A DNA stretch of 50,897 bases, from positions 1 to 50,897 of the forward strand of contig CANPXV010000010.1 of assembly GCA_947586855.1 (NCBI GenBank), written 5' to 3'. Source of the stretch: an uncultured Clostridia bacterium (GTDB lineage: Bacteria; Bacillota; Clostridia; Christensenellales; CAG-314). Positions within the stretch are counted from its first letter, which is position 1, and each line of letters opens with the position of its first letter. Position numbers and translations under genes: made by a program. This document shows positions 40,595 through 50,897 of this stretch, piece after piece. The notes below the pieces were generated by a model. That model worked only from the letters and a program-made list of their open reading frames with translations, had not been told where the DNA came from and searched no databases.

Positions 40595-41944
40595 ATGAAA
40601 ATATCCCTTTCCGACCATTTCTCATACCGCAAGCTGTTGCATTTTTGTCTCGGTCCCATTTCCATGATGATCTTCACCTCGCTCTACTCGGTGGTGGACG
40701 GCATTTTCGTATCCAATTTTGCCGGCGATGTGCCCTTCAAGGCCATCAACTACATTTTCCCCGTCATCATGATATTGGGCGCAGTTGGCTTTATGTTTGG
40801 CGCAGGGGGCACGGCGGTGGTGTCCAAAACGCTGGGCGAGGGAGATCGCCGCAGTGCCAACCGCTATTTCACGCTGATAGTGACGGCCACCTTTGTCGCA
40901 GGTGCGGTGTTGGCGGCGATATTTTTCTTTTTGATGCGCCCCATTGCCCGCCTGATAGGCGCTACGGGCGCCGTGCAGGACGACGCTGTTACCTATGCGC
41001 ACATTCTGATTGTTGCATTGCCCTTTTTTATGCTGCAAAACCTGTTTCAAAGTTTTTTCATCACGGCCGAGCGGCCCCGCTTGGGTTTTGTGTTTACGTT
41101 GTGCAGCGGTCTCACCAACATCGTGTTCGACGCAGTGTTCATCATCGGCTGCAAGCTGGGTGTTGCGGGTGCGGCGATAGGCACAGCCCTGTCTCAGGCG
41201 GTGGGCGGCATTTTGCCTCTCGTGTACTTCGGCTGCAAAAACAGCAGCGTGCTGCGATTTGTGCGATTTGGGCTCAATTGGAGGGTCATCGGCCGCTCCT
41301 GCGTCAACGGTTCCAGCGAGCTGTTGGGCAACATTGCCATGTCGCTTGTGTCGATAATCTACAATTGGCAGCTCACCCGTATAGTTGGCGACGACGGCGT
41401 GGCGGCGTTTGGCGTGATAATGTACGTCCAATTTGTGTTTGTGGCGATATTTATCGGCTACTGTTTGGGCACTGCGCCCATCGTGGGCTACAATTTCGGC
41501 GCCCAAAACCGCACCGAGCTGCAAAACGTATTCAAAAAATCCATGGTGGTGCTCACCGTCACGGGCGTGGCGATGTTTGTGCTGGCCGAGGGGCTGGCCG
41601 ACGTGGTGGCGCACATCTTTGTCAGTTACAGCGACGAGCTGCTGGCCATGACGGCACGGGGCATGCGGCTCTATTCCGTCAGCTATCTGTTTTGCGGATA
41701 TTGCATGTACTGCTCGTCCTTTTTCACTGCGCTAAGCAATGGTTTGGTGTCGGCGGCGGTGTCATTTGGCAGGACGTTGGTGTTTCAGTTGGCGTGCATA
41801 TTTTTGCTGCCGCTTTTGTTGGGTCTGGACGGAGTTTGGTTGGCCACTCCCTTGGCGGAGCTGTTGGCGCTGGCGCTGTCCGTGGCGATGTTCGCCGTCA
41901 ACAACAAACGCTACGGATATGTTGCAATCGCCGCAAAAAAGTAG
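40595..41944 (+). CDS. MATE family efflux transporter
   Basis: The 449-residue protein has about twelve membrane helices in two MatE halves. Recognisable parts are SMMIFTSLYSVVDGIFVSNF, VIMILGAVGFMFGAGGTAVV with ALGEGD-type residues (KTLGEGDRRSANRYF), and GTAPIVGYNFGAQNRTELQN in the second half. MATE proteins export cationic drugs or metabolites using sodium or proton gradients. Three genes follow closely on the same strand (DNA glycosylase, HD protein, peptidase T), so it probably heads a loose operon. Substrate is unknown. Confidence 0.92.
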   Translation: MKISLSDHFSYRKLLHFCLGPISMMIFTSLYSVVDGIFVSNFAGDVPFKAINYIFPVIMILGAVGFMFGAGGTAVVSKTLGEGDRRSANRYFTLIVTATFVAGAVLAAIFFFLMRPIARLIGATGAVQDDAVTYAHILIVALPFFMLQNLFQSFFITAERPRLGFVFTLCSGLTNIVFDAVFIIGCKLGVAGAAIGTALSQAVGGILPLVYFGCKNSSVLRFVRFGLNWRVIGRSCVNGSSELLGNIAMSLVSIIYNWQLTRIVGDDGVAAFGVIMYVQFVFVAIFIGYCLGTAPIVGYNFGAQNRTELQNVFKKSMVVLTVTGVAMFVLAEGLADVVAHIFVSYSDELLAMTARGMRLYSVSYLFCGYCMYCSSFFTALSNGLVSAAVSFGRTLVFQLACIFLLPLLLGLDGVWLATPLAELLALALSVAMFAVNNKRYGYVAIAAKK

Positions 41945-41968
41945 TAAAATAGTGTCGGAGAGGTGGAT

Positions 41969-42427
41969 ATGGGCGTACTTTTGGGTTTTCAACCGCTATT
42001 TGACGATCGCAGCCGCCTGCTTGTGCTGGGCAGTTTTCCCGGCGTGCTGTCCCGACGTCAGGCCTTCTACTACGGCAACAGCCGCAACCGATTCTGGCAG
42101 GTGCTCAGCGAGGCCTTCGGCGAGCCTCTGCCCGTCACCGTGCCGCAAAAGCAAGATTTGTGCCTGCGCCACGGCGTTGCGCTGTGGGATATCGTGGCCG
42201 ATTGCGACGTAACAGGCTCTGCCGACGCCAATTTGCGCAACATTCGCACGGTGGATTTGTCCCCTGTGCTGGGCTGCCCCCTGCAAAAGATACTTTGCAA
42301 CGGCAATCTGGCCTACAAGCTCACCAAAGGGGTGTATTGCGGCCCTTTGCCCGTCATTCAATTGCCCTCCACCAGCCCTGCCAACGTCCGATTTGACAAA
42401 AGCAAGTGGCTGCAACAACTAAACTAA
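41969..42427 (+). CDS. DNA-deoxyinosine glycosylase (uracil-DNA glycosylase superfamily)
   Basis: An in-frame GTG exists at 41963, but GGAGAGG directly before it places the start at the ATG at 41969 (152 residues). The family motif LLVLGSFPGVLSRRQAFYYG followed by NSRNRFW is typical of small deoxyinosine/uracil glycosylases. The closing region PVIQLPSTSPANVRF carries the usual LPSTSPA loop. Such enzymes remove deaminated bases in base-excision repair. It follows the MATE gene by 24 bases; a functional link to it is not apparent. Confidence 0.85.
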   Translation: MGVLLGFQPLFDDRSRLLVLGSFPGVLSRRQAFYYGNSRNRFWQVLSEAFGEPLPVTVPQKQDLCLRHGVALWDIVADCDVTGSADANLRNIRTVDLSPVLGCPLQKILCNGNLAYKLTKGVYCGPLPVIQLPSTSPANVRFDKSKWLQQLN

Positions 42428-42442
42428 ACAAAGGAGATCACC

Positions 42443-43042
42443 ATGTCAGATATCAATGCCCTCAAAGCGGAGTTTTTGCAGGAGTACAACGCCCACATCA
42501 AGCGCAGCGGCGCCGACCAGCTGTTGGAGTATCTTTCCAACAACGATTTCTTCACTGCGCCTGCGTCGGGACGCTTCCATCTGGCCGAGGCGGGCGGTTT
42601 GTGCCAGCACAGCCTCAACGTGTACAAGCGCCTCAAAGCCATTGTCCGCAGCGAATTTGGCGACGATCAGCGCCTTTACAGCGACGAAACCATCGCCGTG
42701 TGCGGTCTGTTGCACGATGTGTGCAAGGTCAACTACTATGTCACCGAGATGCGCAACGTCAAGGAGGGCGGCAATTGGGTGCAAAAGCCCTACTACAAGG
42801 TAGAGGAAAAGTTTCCCTACGGCCACGGCGAAAAATCCGTCTTTATCATCTCGCAGTACATCAAGCTGTCTGCGGAGGAGGCTATGGCCATCAATTGGCA
42901 CATGGGCGGCTTCGACGAGCGTGTCAAGGGCGGCAGCAACGCCCTCAGCGAGGCGTTGGCCAAGTTCAAGCTGGTGCTACTGTTGCACGTTGCGGATATC
43001 GAGGCCACCTATCTGGACGAAGAGCGTGCCGACATCAAATAG
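42443..43042 (+). CDS. HD-domain hydrolase
   Basis: The 199-residue protein has the metal-binding pattern of HD phosphohydrolases: the first His in GGLCQHSLNVYKRLK, the His-Asp pair in VCGLLHDVCKV, and further His residues in FPYGHGEKSVFIISQYIKL and INWHMGGFD. It resembles small HD proteins that accompany nucleic-acid enzymes such as the YhaM type, but no OB-fold is attached here. It starts after AAAGGAG, 15 bases downstream of the glycosylase gene. The substrate, possibly a nucleotide or phosphodiester, is unknown. Confidence 0.82.
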   Translation: MSDINALKAEFLQEYNAHIKRSGADQLLEYLSNNDFFTAPASGRFHLAEAGGLCQHSLNVYKRLKAIVRSEFGDDQRLYSDETIAVCGLLHDVCKVNYYVTEMRNVKEGGNWVQKPYYKVEEKFPYGHGEKSVFIISQYIKLSAEEAMAINWHMGGFDERVKGGSNALSEALAKFKLVLLLHVADIEATYLDEERADIK

Positions 43043-43054
43043 AGGTAAACGGTT

Positions 43055-44272
43055 ATGAACAAACAACTTACGCAAAGATTTTTGAGATACGTCGCCATCG
43101 ACACCGAGTCCGTGCCCGATGTGGAGCAATTTCCCAGCAGTGCCAAGCAAAAGGACCTGTTGCGCCTGCTGAAAGAGGAGCTTGCCGCAATGGGTGTTGC
43201 CGTCACAATGGACGAGTACGGCTACGTGTATGCGCAGATCCCCTCCAACACGGGCAGCAACTACGGTTTGGGCTTCATCGCCCATGTGGACACATCCTCG
43301 GCCGTCAGCGGCAAAAACGTGCGGCCAATCGTCACCGAGCGCTACGACGGCGGCGATATCCCCCTTGCCGAGGGCAGGACGCTGTCTCCAAGGCAATTTC
43401 CCGTCTTGGCAGATAAGGTCGGCAAAACCATCATCAGCTCGGACGGTACCACGCTGTTGGGCGCCGACGACAAGGCGGGCGTGGCAGCGATAATGCAGCT
43501 TGCGCAAACGCTCACAAGCGACAGCTCCATCAAGCATGGCAGGGTGCTGTTGGCCTTTACCCCCGATGAGGAAGTGGGGCGGGGCGCCGACTTTTTCGAC
43601 GTCAAGGGCTTTGGTGCGGACGGCGCCTACACTGTGGACGGCGGCGGCGTGGGCGAGTTGGAGTACGAAAACTTCAACGCAGCTTCCGCCAAGGTGCATG
43701 TCAGGGGCGTATCCGTGCACCCCGGTTCGGCCAAGGACGCCATGCTCAACGCCTCGCTGGTGCTGATGGAGCTGCAATCTATGCTGCCTGTGGAGCAGGA
43801 CCCCCGCTACACAAGCGGCTACGAGGGGTTCTTCCACCTGACGGATATGCAGGGCAGCTGCGATTGCGCCTACGCCAACTACATCATCAGGGACCACGAT
43901 TTTGCCAAATTTCAGCAAAAAAAGGCGCTTTTTGAGCAAATTGTGCAGTTTCTCAACGCCAAGTACGGCTCGGATACCGTTCAGGTACAGATTTGCGACA
44001 GCTACTTCAACATGAAGCAGCAAATTTTGCCCCATATCCACCTGGTGGATAACGCCAAGCTGGCCATGCAGCGTGTGGGCGTAACGCCCAAAGTGGTGCC
44101 TATACGGGGCGGAACGGACGGCGCACGCCTCAGCTACGAGGGGCTGCCCTGTCCCAACCTGTTTACGGGCGGCTACAACTGCCACGGCCGATACGAATTT
44201 GCCGTGGAGGAAGAAATGGAGCAGTGCCTTGCCACACTGTTGCAGCTTGTGGATATCTACAAGGACCGCTGA
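43055..44272 (+). CDS. pepT: Peptidase T (tripeptide aminopeptidase)
   Basis: The 405-residue protein is a full-length M20B di-zinc aminopeptidase. Metal ligands lie in LGFIAHVDTSSA, LLGADDKAGVAA, TPDEEVGRG, the YTVDGGGVGELEYENFN region, and NLFTGGYNCHGRYEF. It removes N-terminal residues from tripeptides in the cytosol. The start follows an AGAGGT site and lies 12 bases after the HD gene. It is the last gene of the cluster and is closed by the large hairpin at 44357. Confidence 0.96.
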   Translation: MNKQLTQRFLRYVAIDTESVPDVEQFPSSAKQKDLLRLLKEELAAMGVAVTMDEYGYVYAQIPSNTGSNYGLGFIAHVDTSSAVSGKNVRPIVTERYDGGDIPLAEGRTLSPRQFPVLADKVGKTIISSDGTTLLGADDKAGVAAIMQLAQTLTSDSSIKHGRVLLAFTPDEEVGRGADFFDVKGFGADGAYTVDGGGVGELEYENFNAASAKVHVRGVSVHPGSAKDAMLNASLVLMELQSMLPVEQDPRYTSGYEGFFHLTDMQGSCDCAYANYIIRDHDFAKFQQKKALFEQIVQFLNAKYGSDTVQVQICDSYFNMKQQILPHIHLVDNAKLAMQRVGVTPKVVPIRGGTDGARLSYEGLPCPNLFTGGYNCHGRYEFAVEEEMEQCLATLLQLVDIYKDR

Positions 44273-44356
44273 CCCCCGCCTTCCAACTCAAAAACGACAA
44301 AAAACACAAATAAAAACTCAATAAAACACATCAAAAAAACAAAAAATCACTCAAAA

Positions 44357-44387
44357 AACGCTCCGACGAGATTTTCGTCGGAGCGTT
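44357..44387. terminator. Bidirectional terminator between pepT and nifJ
   Basis: AACGCTCCGACGA (44357-44369) pairs perfectly with TCGTCGGAGCGTT (44375-44387) around GATTT. A-rich sequence on the left serves as a T-tract for the minus strand and CATTTT on the right for the plus strand. It stops both convergent transcripts. Confidence 0.9.
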
Positions 44388-44468
44388 CATTTTGTCGTTG
44401 GCCGTCTCAAAGTTGCGGCGGCGTTTTTGCATTCTCGTCAAGCGAGAGGCCAAATTTTGCAGGGAAAG

Positions 44469-48203
<3,735 letters not shown>

Positions 48204-48282
48204 TCACCTATCACTTTTTTATTTGATGTCGGACGGTTTGCCCACACGCCCCTCGCAGCAGTTTCTGCTTGTATACAAAAGC

Positions 48283-48312
48283 AAACGGCCCGACATCTCC
48301 GTCAGGCCGTTT
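48283..48312 (-). terminator. Terminator-like hairpin after the lipoprotein gene
   Basis: Read on the minus strand, AAACGGCC and GGCCGTTT form a stem followed by GCTTTTGT, about 220 bases past the lipoprotein stop. The remainder of 48071-48282 shows no gene. Confidence 0.55.
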
Positions 48313-48464
48313 TCAACAGTCTTGTAATATTGGTGCGCAGGAACAATCAGGACGCAAAACCGACTGCTTTCAACTAAACCCTGCAATCACGGACCTGCGC
48401 CGAAAGTGGTGTCCCCTGCCAGGGCGGCGCACTAAATCAGGTATAAATCTTCTCCAACTTGCCC

Positions 48465-48515
48465 CACCGGCGAGGTGGCCTCACCGGCGAGGTGGCCTCA
48501 CCGGAGAGGTGTCCA
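48465..48515 (+). repeat. Three tandem 17-bp REP-like units
   Basis: CACCGGCGAGGTGGCCT occurs at 48465-48481 and 48482-48498, with a diverged third copy at 48499-48515. The core is the same as in the elements flanking the GH31 gene. Units are back to back without spacers, so this is not a CRISPR. It sits just past the 3' end of the lipoprotein gene. Confidence 0.85.
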
Positions 48516-48532
48516 CACCGAAGAGCACTGTG

Positions 48533-49516
48533 TTAAAGTTGCGGCACCTGCCCCGATGCGTACACAAGCGTGCAGTCTATCTTGGCGTCGTTGCCGTAGC
48601 TGACTGTGATGCGGTAGTAGCCCTTTGCGCCCGTTACTCGGATGTTGCCGCCGCCGTTGCCGTCCAGATATTGCCGTGCTTCCGTCGTCAGGTTGGATGC
48701 GTTCAGCTCGCCGTTCCAATAGCCGTCTCCGCCGTCGTTTACTATCTTGAATTCCTCTCCGCCCGACATTTCTCTTTCAAACACGTACACCGTGTTGCCG
48801 TTCACAGCCTGCGCCAGACGGTGAAATTTCCACTTGTCGTTGTGCGTTTCGCCCCAGCCCTGTGTGGAGCCGTTGTCGTCGGTAAAGGTGCCCACTATCC
48901 AGAAGTTGAGGCTGCTCAAACCGTCCGCAGCAGGTGCGTCAAAAGCATATCCGCAGCTGCACAGATAGTTTTGCTGCTGTTGGTGATTTGTTTTGGTCTG
49001 TTTGTTGCCGCAAACAGAGCATTGCTGCCAATGTCCGTCGGCGTCCCGCAGCGTCACATAGTTGTGATCGCAGTCCTGTTGCTGCTGCGTGTAGCCGCAT
49101 ACCGAGCACTTGCCCTTGTTGTCAAAGTCGTGCTGTGATTTTTCCGTCGTCAACCCGCACAGACACTCCGTCCAATGCCCGTCACTATCGTAGCGCACTT
49201 CAAATTTGTGCGAGTGATCGTCATCGGAAGATCCATCGTCGGGCTCGCCGTCATCGGGTTCGCCGTCGTCGGGCGTTTTGTCATCGGGTTTTGAAGTTAT
49301 GATGTAGCCGCAGCCGTCGCACACGCCGTCACTGTTGCCGTCAGCGTGAGGTTGACGCGAAAAGGGCTTTTCTTCGCCGTCCTCCTCGCACACCTGCCAA
49401 TGCTCCTGCGCATTGCTTTTCATTGTCCAATCGTGGGTATGCGTGCCGCATGCGGATAGCAAACAGCAACCGATCCACAGCAATATTGTCAGCCAAACGA
49501 TAAATTTTTTGTTCAT
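48533..49516 (-). CDS. Surface lipoprotein with Cys/His modules and a CBM-like domain
   Basis: The 327-residue protein begins with a lipoprotein signal (lipobox LSAC, Cys23). Cys/His-rich small modules follow (DGVCDGCGY, then GHWTECLCGL, CSVCGY, CSVCGNKQT), the same style as in the 27-residue-repeat protein at 16606. An acidic EPDDGEPDDG repeat lies near residues 85-100. The C-terminal 120 residues (NFWIVGTFTDDNGSTQGWGE, then GGEEFKIVNDGGDGYWNGEL) resemble starch-binding modules of the SusE/F type. It should sit on the outer face of the membrane and may bind glycan. It lies 42 bases after the membrane protein encoded upstream on the minus strand and may share its promoter. Confidence 0.75.
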   Translation of the reverse strand: MNKKFIVWLTILLWIGCCLLSACGTHTHDWTMKSNAQEHWQVCEEDGEEKPFSRQPHADGNSDGVCDGCGYIITSKPDDKTPDDGEPDDGEPDDGSSDDDHSHKFEVRYDSDGHWTECLCGLTTEKSQHDFDNKGKCSVCGYTQQQQDCDHNYVTLRDADGHWQQCSVCGNKQTKTNHQQQQNYLCSCGYAFDAPAADGLSSLNFWIVGTFTDDNGSTQGWGETHNDKWKFHRLAQAVNGNTVYVFEREMSGGEEFKIVNDGGDGYWNGELNASNLTTEARQYLDGNGGGNIRVTGAKGYYRITVSYGNDAKIDCTLVYASGQVPQL

Positions 49517-49558
49517 ATCCCGTCCGATATCCGATATTTGAAATTTTTTGCCGCTGCG

Positions 49559-50350
49559 TTATGCCTCTTTCAGCGGCGTAGCGTTCAGCTCAGCCATGCG
49601 CTCCACAAAGCCGATTTTATCCCGTTTTTTCAGATCCTCGTTCCACCGTGCCGACACCGCCACATATATGCAGTAGATGGGCACAGCGCCCAGATTGGTC
49701 TCCACAAGGCTGTTTACCACCAGCGTGCGCAGCTTGTCCCACATGTCGGGTATGGCCGCGCTGCGGATGTTGCCCACCAGCAGCGAAAACTCCCAACCCA
49801 ATTGCACGCTTACGCCCACCGCAAACAAAAACAGCAGCGGAAACCGTCTTGCCTTGTCGCTTTGAAATAGGTTCCACACAATTGCGGCAAAGTAACCTGC
49901 AATCATTATCAGCGCCATGTATCCGTGATATGCCCCCGTGGTGCGGGCAATGGTGATGGTGGAGGCATTTGCGCCCACCGCCTCCGAAAGCATCGGCGCA
50001 CATATCCACCACACAAGTATCATCAGCGTCCAGGTGATGGCCTGCTTGTCTCTAGAAAACCACAGCCAGATCCACACAAAGTTTGTGATGCCGTAGCTCA
50101 TGCTCATCCACAACAACACCCAAAACAGATTGCCGCCCTCTATGCTGCGGGTGTGCAGCGCCAGGTGAAATATGCCGTAGTCCACAATCATATACAGCAC
50201 GCCCCCTGCCAACCCAAACAGCAACGTCAGCCACTTGCGTTTGAGCGCCAGCAGCACGCACAGCCCCACTATGAATGTCGTATCCAGCCAGATGTAGGCC
50301 GTGTTGAAAACTCTTTGCGCAACAACTTCCGCAGCGATCAATGCTTGCAT
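49559..50350 (-). CDS. Polytopic membrane protein of unknown function
   Basis: An ATG at 50374 is in frame, but GGGAGG lies just before the ATG at 50350, giving 263 residues starting MQALIAAEVVAQ. It has about seven membrane helices (for example TFIVGLCVLLALKRKWLTLL, LMILVWWICAPMLSEAVGA and LLFLFAVGVSVQLGWEFSLL) and conserved-looking aromatic and acidic positions (YMIVDYGIFHL). I do not recognise the family. It is preceded by a perfect promoter and followed by the lipoprotein gene, so the two are probably expressed together. Confidence 0.75.
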   Translation of the reverse strand: MQALIAAEVVAQRVFNTAYIWLDTTFIVGLCVLLALKRKWLTLLFGLAGGVLYMIVDYGIFHLALHTRSIEGGNLFWVLLWMSMSYGITNFVWIWLWFSRDKQAITWTLMILVWWICAPMLSEAVGANASTITIARTTGAYHGYMALIMIAGYFAAIVWNLFQSDKARRFPLLFLFAVGVSVQLGWEFSLLVGNIRSAAIPDMWDKLRTLVVNSLVETNLGAVPIYCIYVAVSARWNEDLKKRDKIGFVERMAELNATPLKEA

Positions 50351-50379
50351 ACGTTTCCTCCCAAGTGATAACATAGCTA

Positions 50380-50408
50380 ATTATATTATGTTTTGCCGCC
50401 GCTGTCAA
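50380..50408 (-). promoter_or_regulatory. Promoter of the membrane protein/lipoprotein pair
   Basis: On the minus strand, TTGACA (50408-50403) and TATAAT (50385-50380) are 17 bases apart: a perfect consensus promoter about 30 bases before the start codon. Confidence 0.88.
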
Positions 50409-50897
50409 CCCCTGCGCCCGTCGACGACAGGCGCCCGTTCTCCCCGACGGCAAGGCGGCTCCGCCCGATACACACCGCCGCCGTATATCCGCCCGCACAC
50501 ATCACACTCGCCCTTGCCGACACGCACAAAATTTATGCAAATATAAACGCTTAAATGCCCGATATTGCACAGTTAAAAGCGATATCTTGTACAAATTTTG
50601 CAGCCTGCAATCCATTGCCTTTCACGGCCTGTGTCCCCCAAGATGTGTCTTGTATGGTCGATTACAATACGTTGTCCCAAAACGCGCTCTCTTTTTATTG
50701 AGCAGCATATTGTCAAAAAAGAGAACTTTCTTTTTGTGGCTGATTGCAGTTTTTGTCCCCAAAGTGCAGCCGCCTGAGTGCGATTTCAAGGGAGAATGAA
50801 CCCATGTTATTGGGTTCTCGCCCATTGTCGTCACCAACTTGCGACAAGTCGCAAGACGCAAAAAACGCAGTTTCTTTTTAATGGTTGATTGCAATAT
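50409..50897. other. Gene-free end region with repeats and hairpins
   Basis: No gene is supported; the short frames here lack ribosome-binding sites or family resemblance. The motif TGGYYGATTRCARTW occurs three times (50655-50669, 50737-50751, 50883-50897), the last two preceded by TTTCTTTTT. Two good hairpins are present: GAACCCA/TGGGTTC (50798-50817) and CTTGCGAC/GTCGCAAG (50838-50855). The block 50553-50602 resembles 5593-5654. It may be an edge of a larger repeat or an RNA that continues past the window. Confidence 0.45.

Noticed and set aside
48465-48515. A CRISPR array
   Set aside because: Units are 17 bases, directly abutting, with no spacers and no cas genes nearby.
50587-50894. Short frames on both strands at the right end
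   Set aside because: They overlap each other, follow the repeated motifs rather than a protein-like pattern, and have no translation signals.

Overview
The window looks like a chromosomal segment of a Gram-positive anaerobe, most likely an uncultured member of the Clostridia. The evidence is near-consensus sigma-A promoters (TTGACA-17-TATAAT), strong Shine-Dalgarno sites, a one-chain pyruvate:ferredoxin oxidoreductase, paired YitT proteins, a tiny Gly/Cys-rich membrane protein and TGA used as a stop. Placement below class level is not supported by anything I can compute here. No rRNA, tRNA, CRISPR array or transposase is visible.

Bases 1 to about 4,440 are AT-rich accessory DNA. They hold an XRE repressor with an ImmA/IrrE-type protease, a DUF4417 protein, two cassettes of a free-standing polymorphic-toxin-like protein plus a putative immunity protein, and two copies of an 86-base repeat that bracket the second cassette. 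That cassette has its own promoter, a perfect LexA/SOS-type box and a 15-codon leader peptide. A promoter-driven Fic enzyme (4471-5337) marks the switch to GC-richer DNA.

Bases 5910-26227 are the most unusual part: about 20 kb of seven same-strand genes behind one visible promoter. They encode two small membrane proteins, a GH3-like protein that appears catalytically dead and is fused to four membrane helices, two paralogous membrane-anchored McrB-like AAA+ ATPases flanking a DUF2357-like coiled-coil protein with no visible nuclease domain, a Trp/Asp/Pro 27-residue-repeat protein, and a 2,587-residue MBG/YDG-repeat protein. I read this as an undescribed envelope-spanning AAA+ system: cytosolic motors and scaffold, membrane adaptors, and long extracytoplasmic repeat fibres.

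Bases 26292-37985 are mainly alpha-glucan metabolism: a small membrane protein, a GH31 alpha-glucosidase between inverted REP-like elements, a divergent EamA transporter, and a tight malQ-glgB-glgP-GH13 operon. Bases 38021-44272 hold two YitT proteins behind a possible attenuator, a small Gly/Cys-rich protein, and a MATE exporter - deoxyinosine glycosylase - HD protein - peptidase T run. Bases 44357-50408 are read on the minus strand: nifJ with a palindrome inside its promoter, a lipoprotein and a polytopic membrane protein. The last 500 bases carry only short repeats and hairpins.
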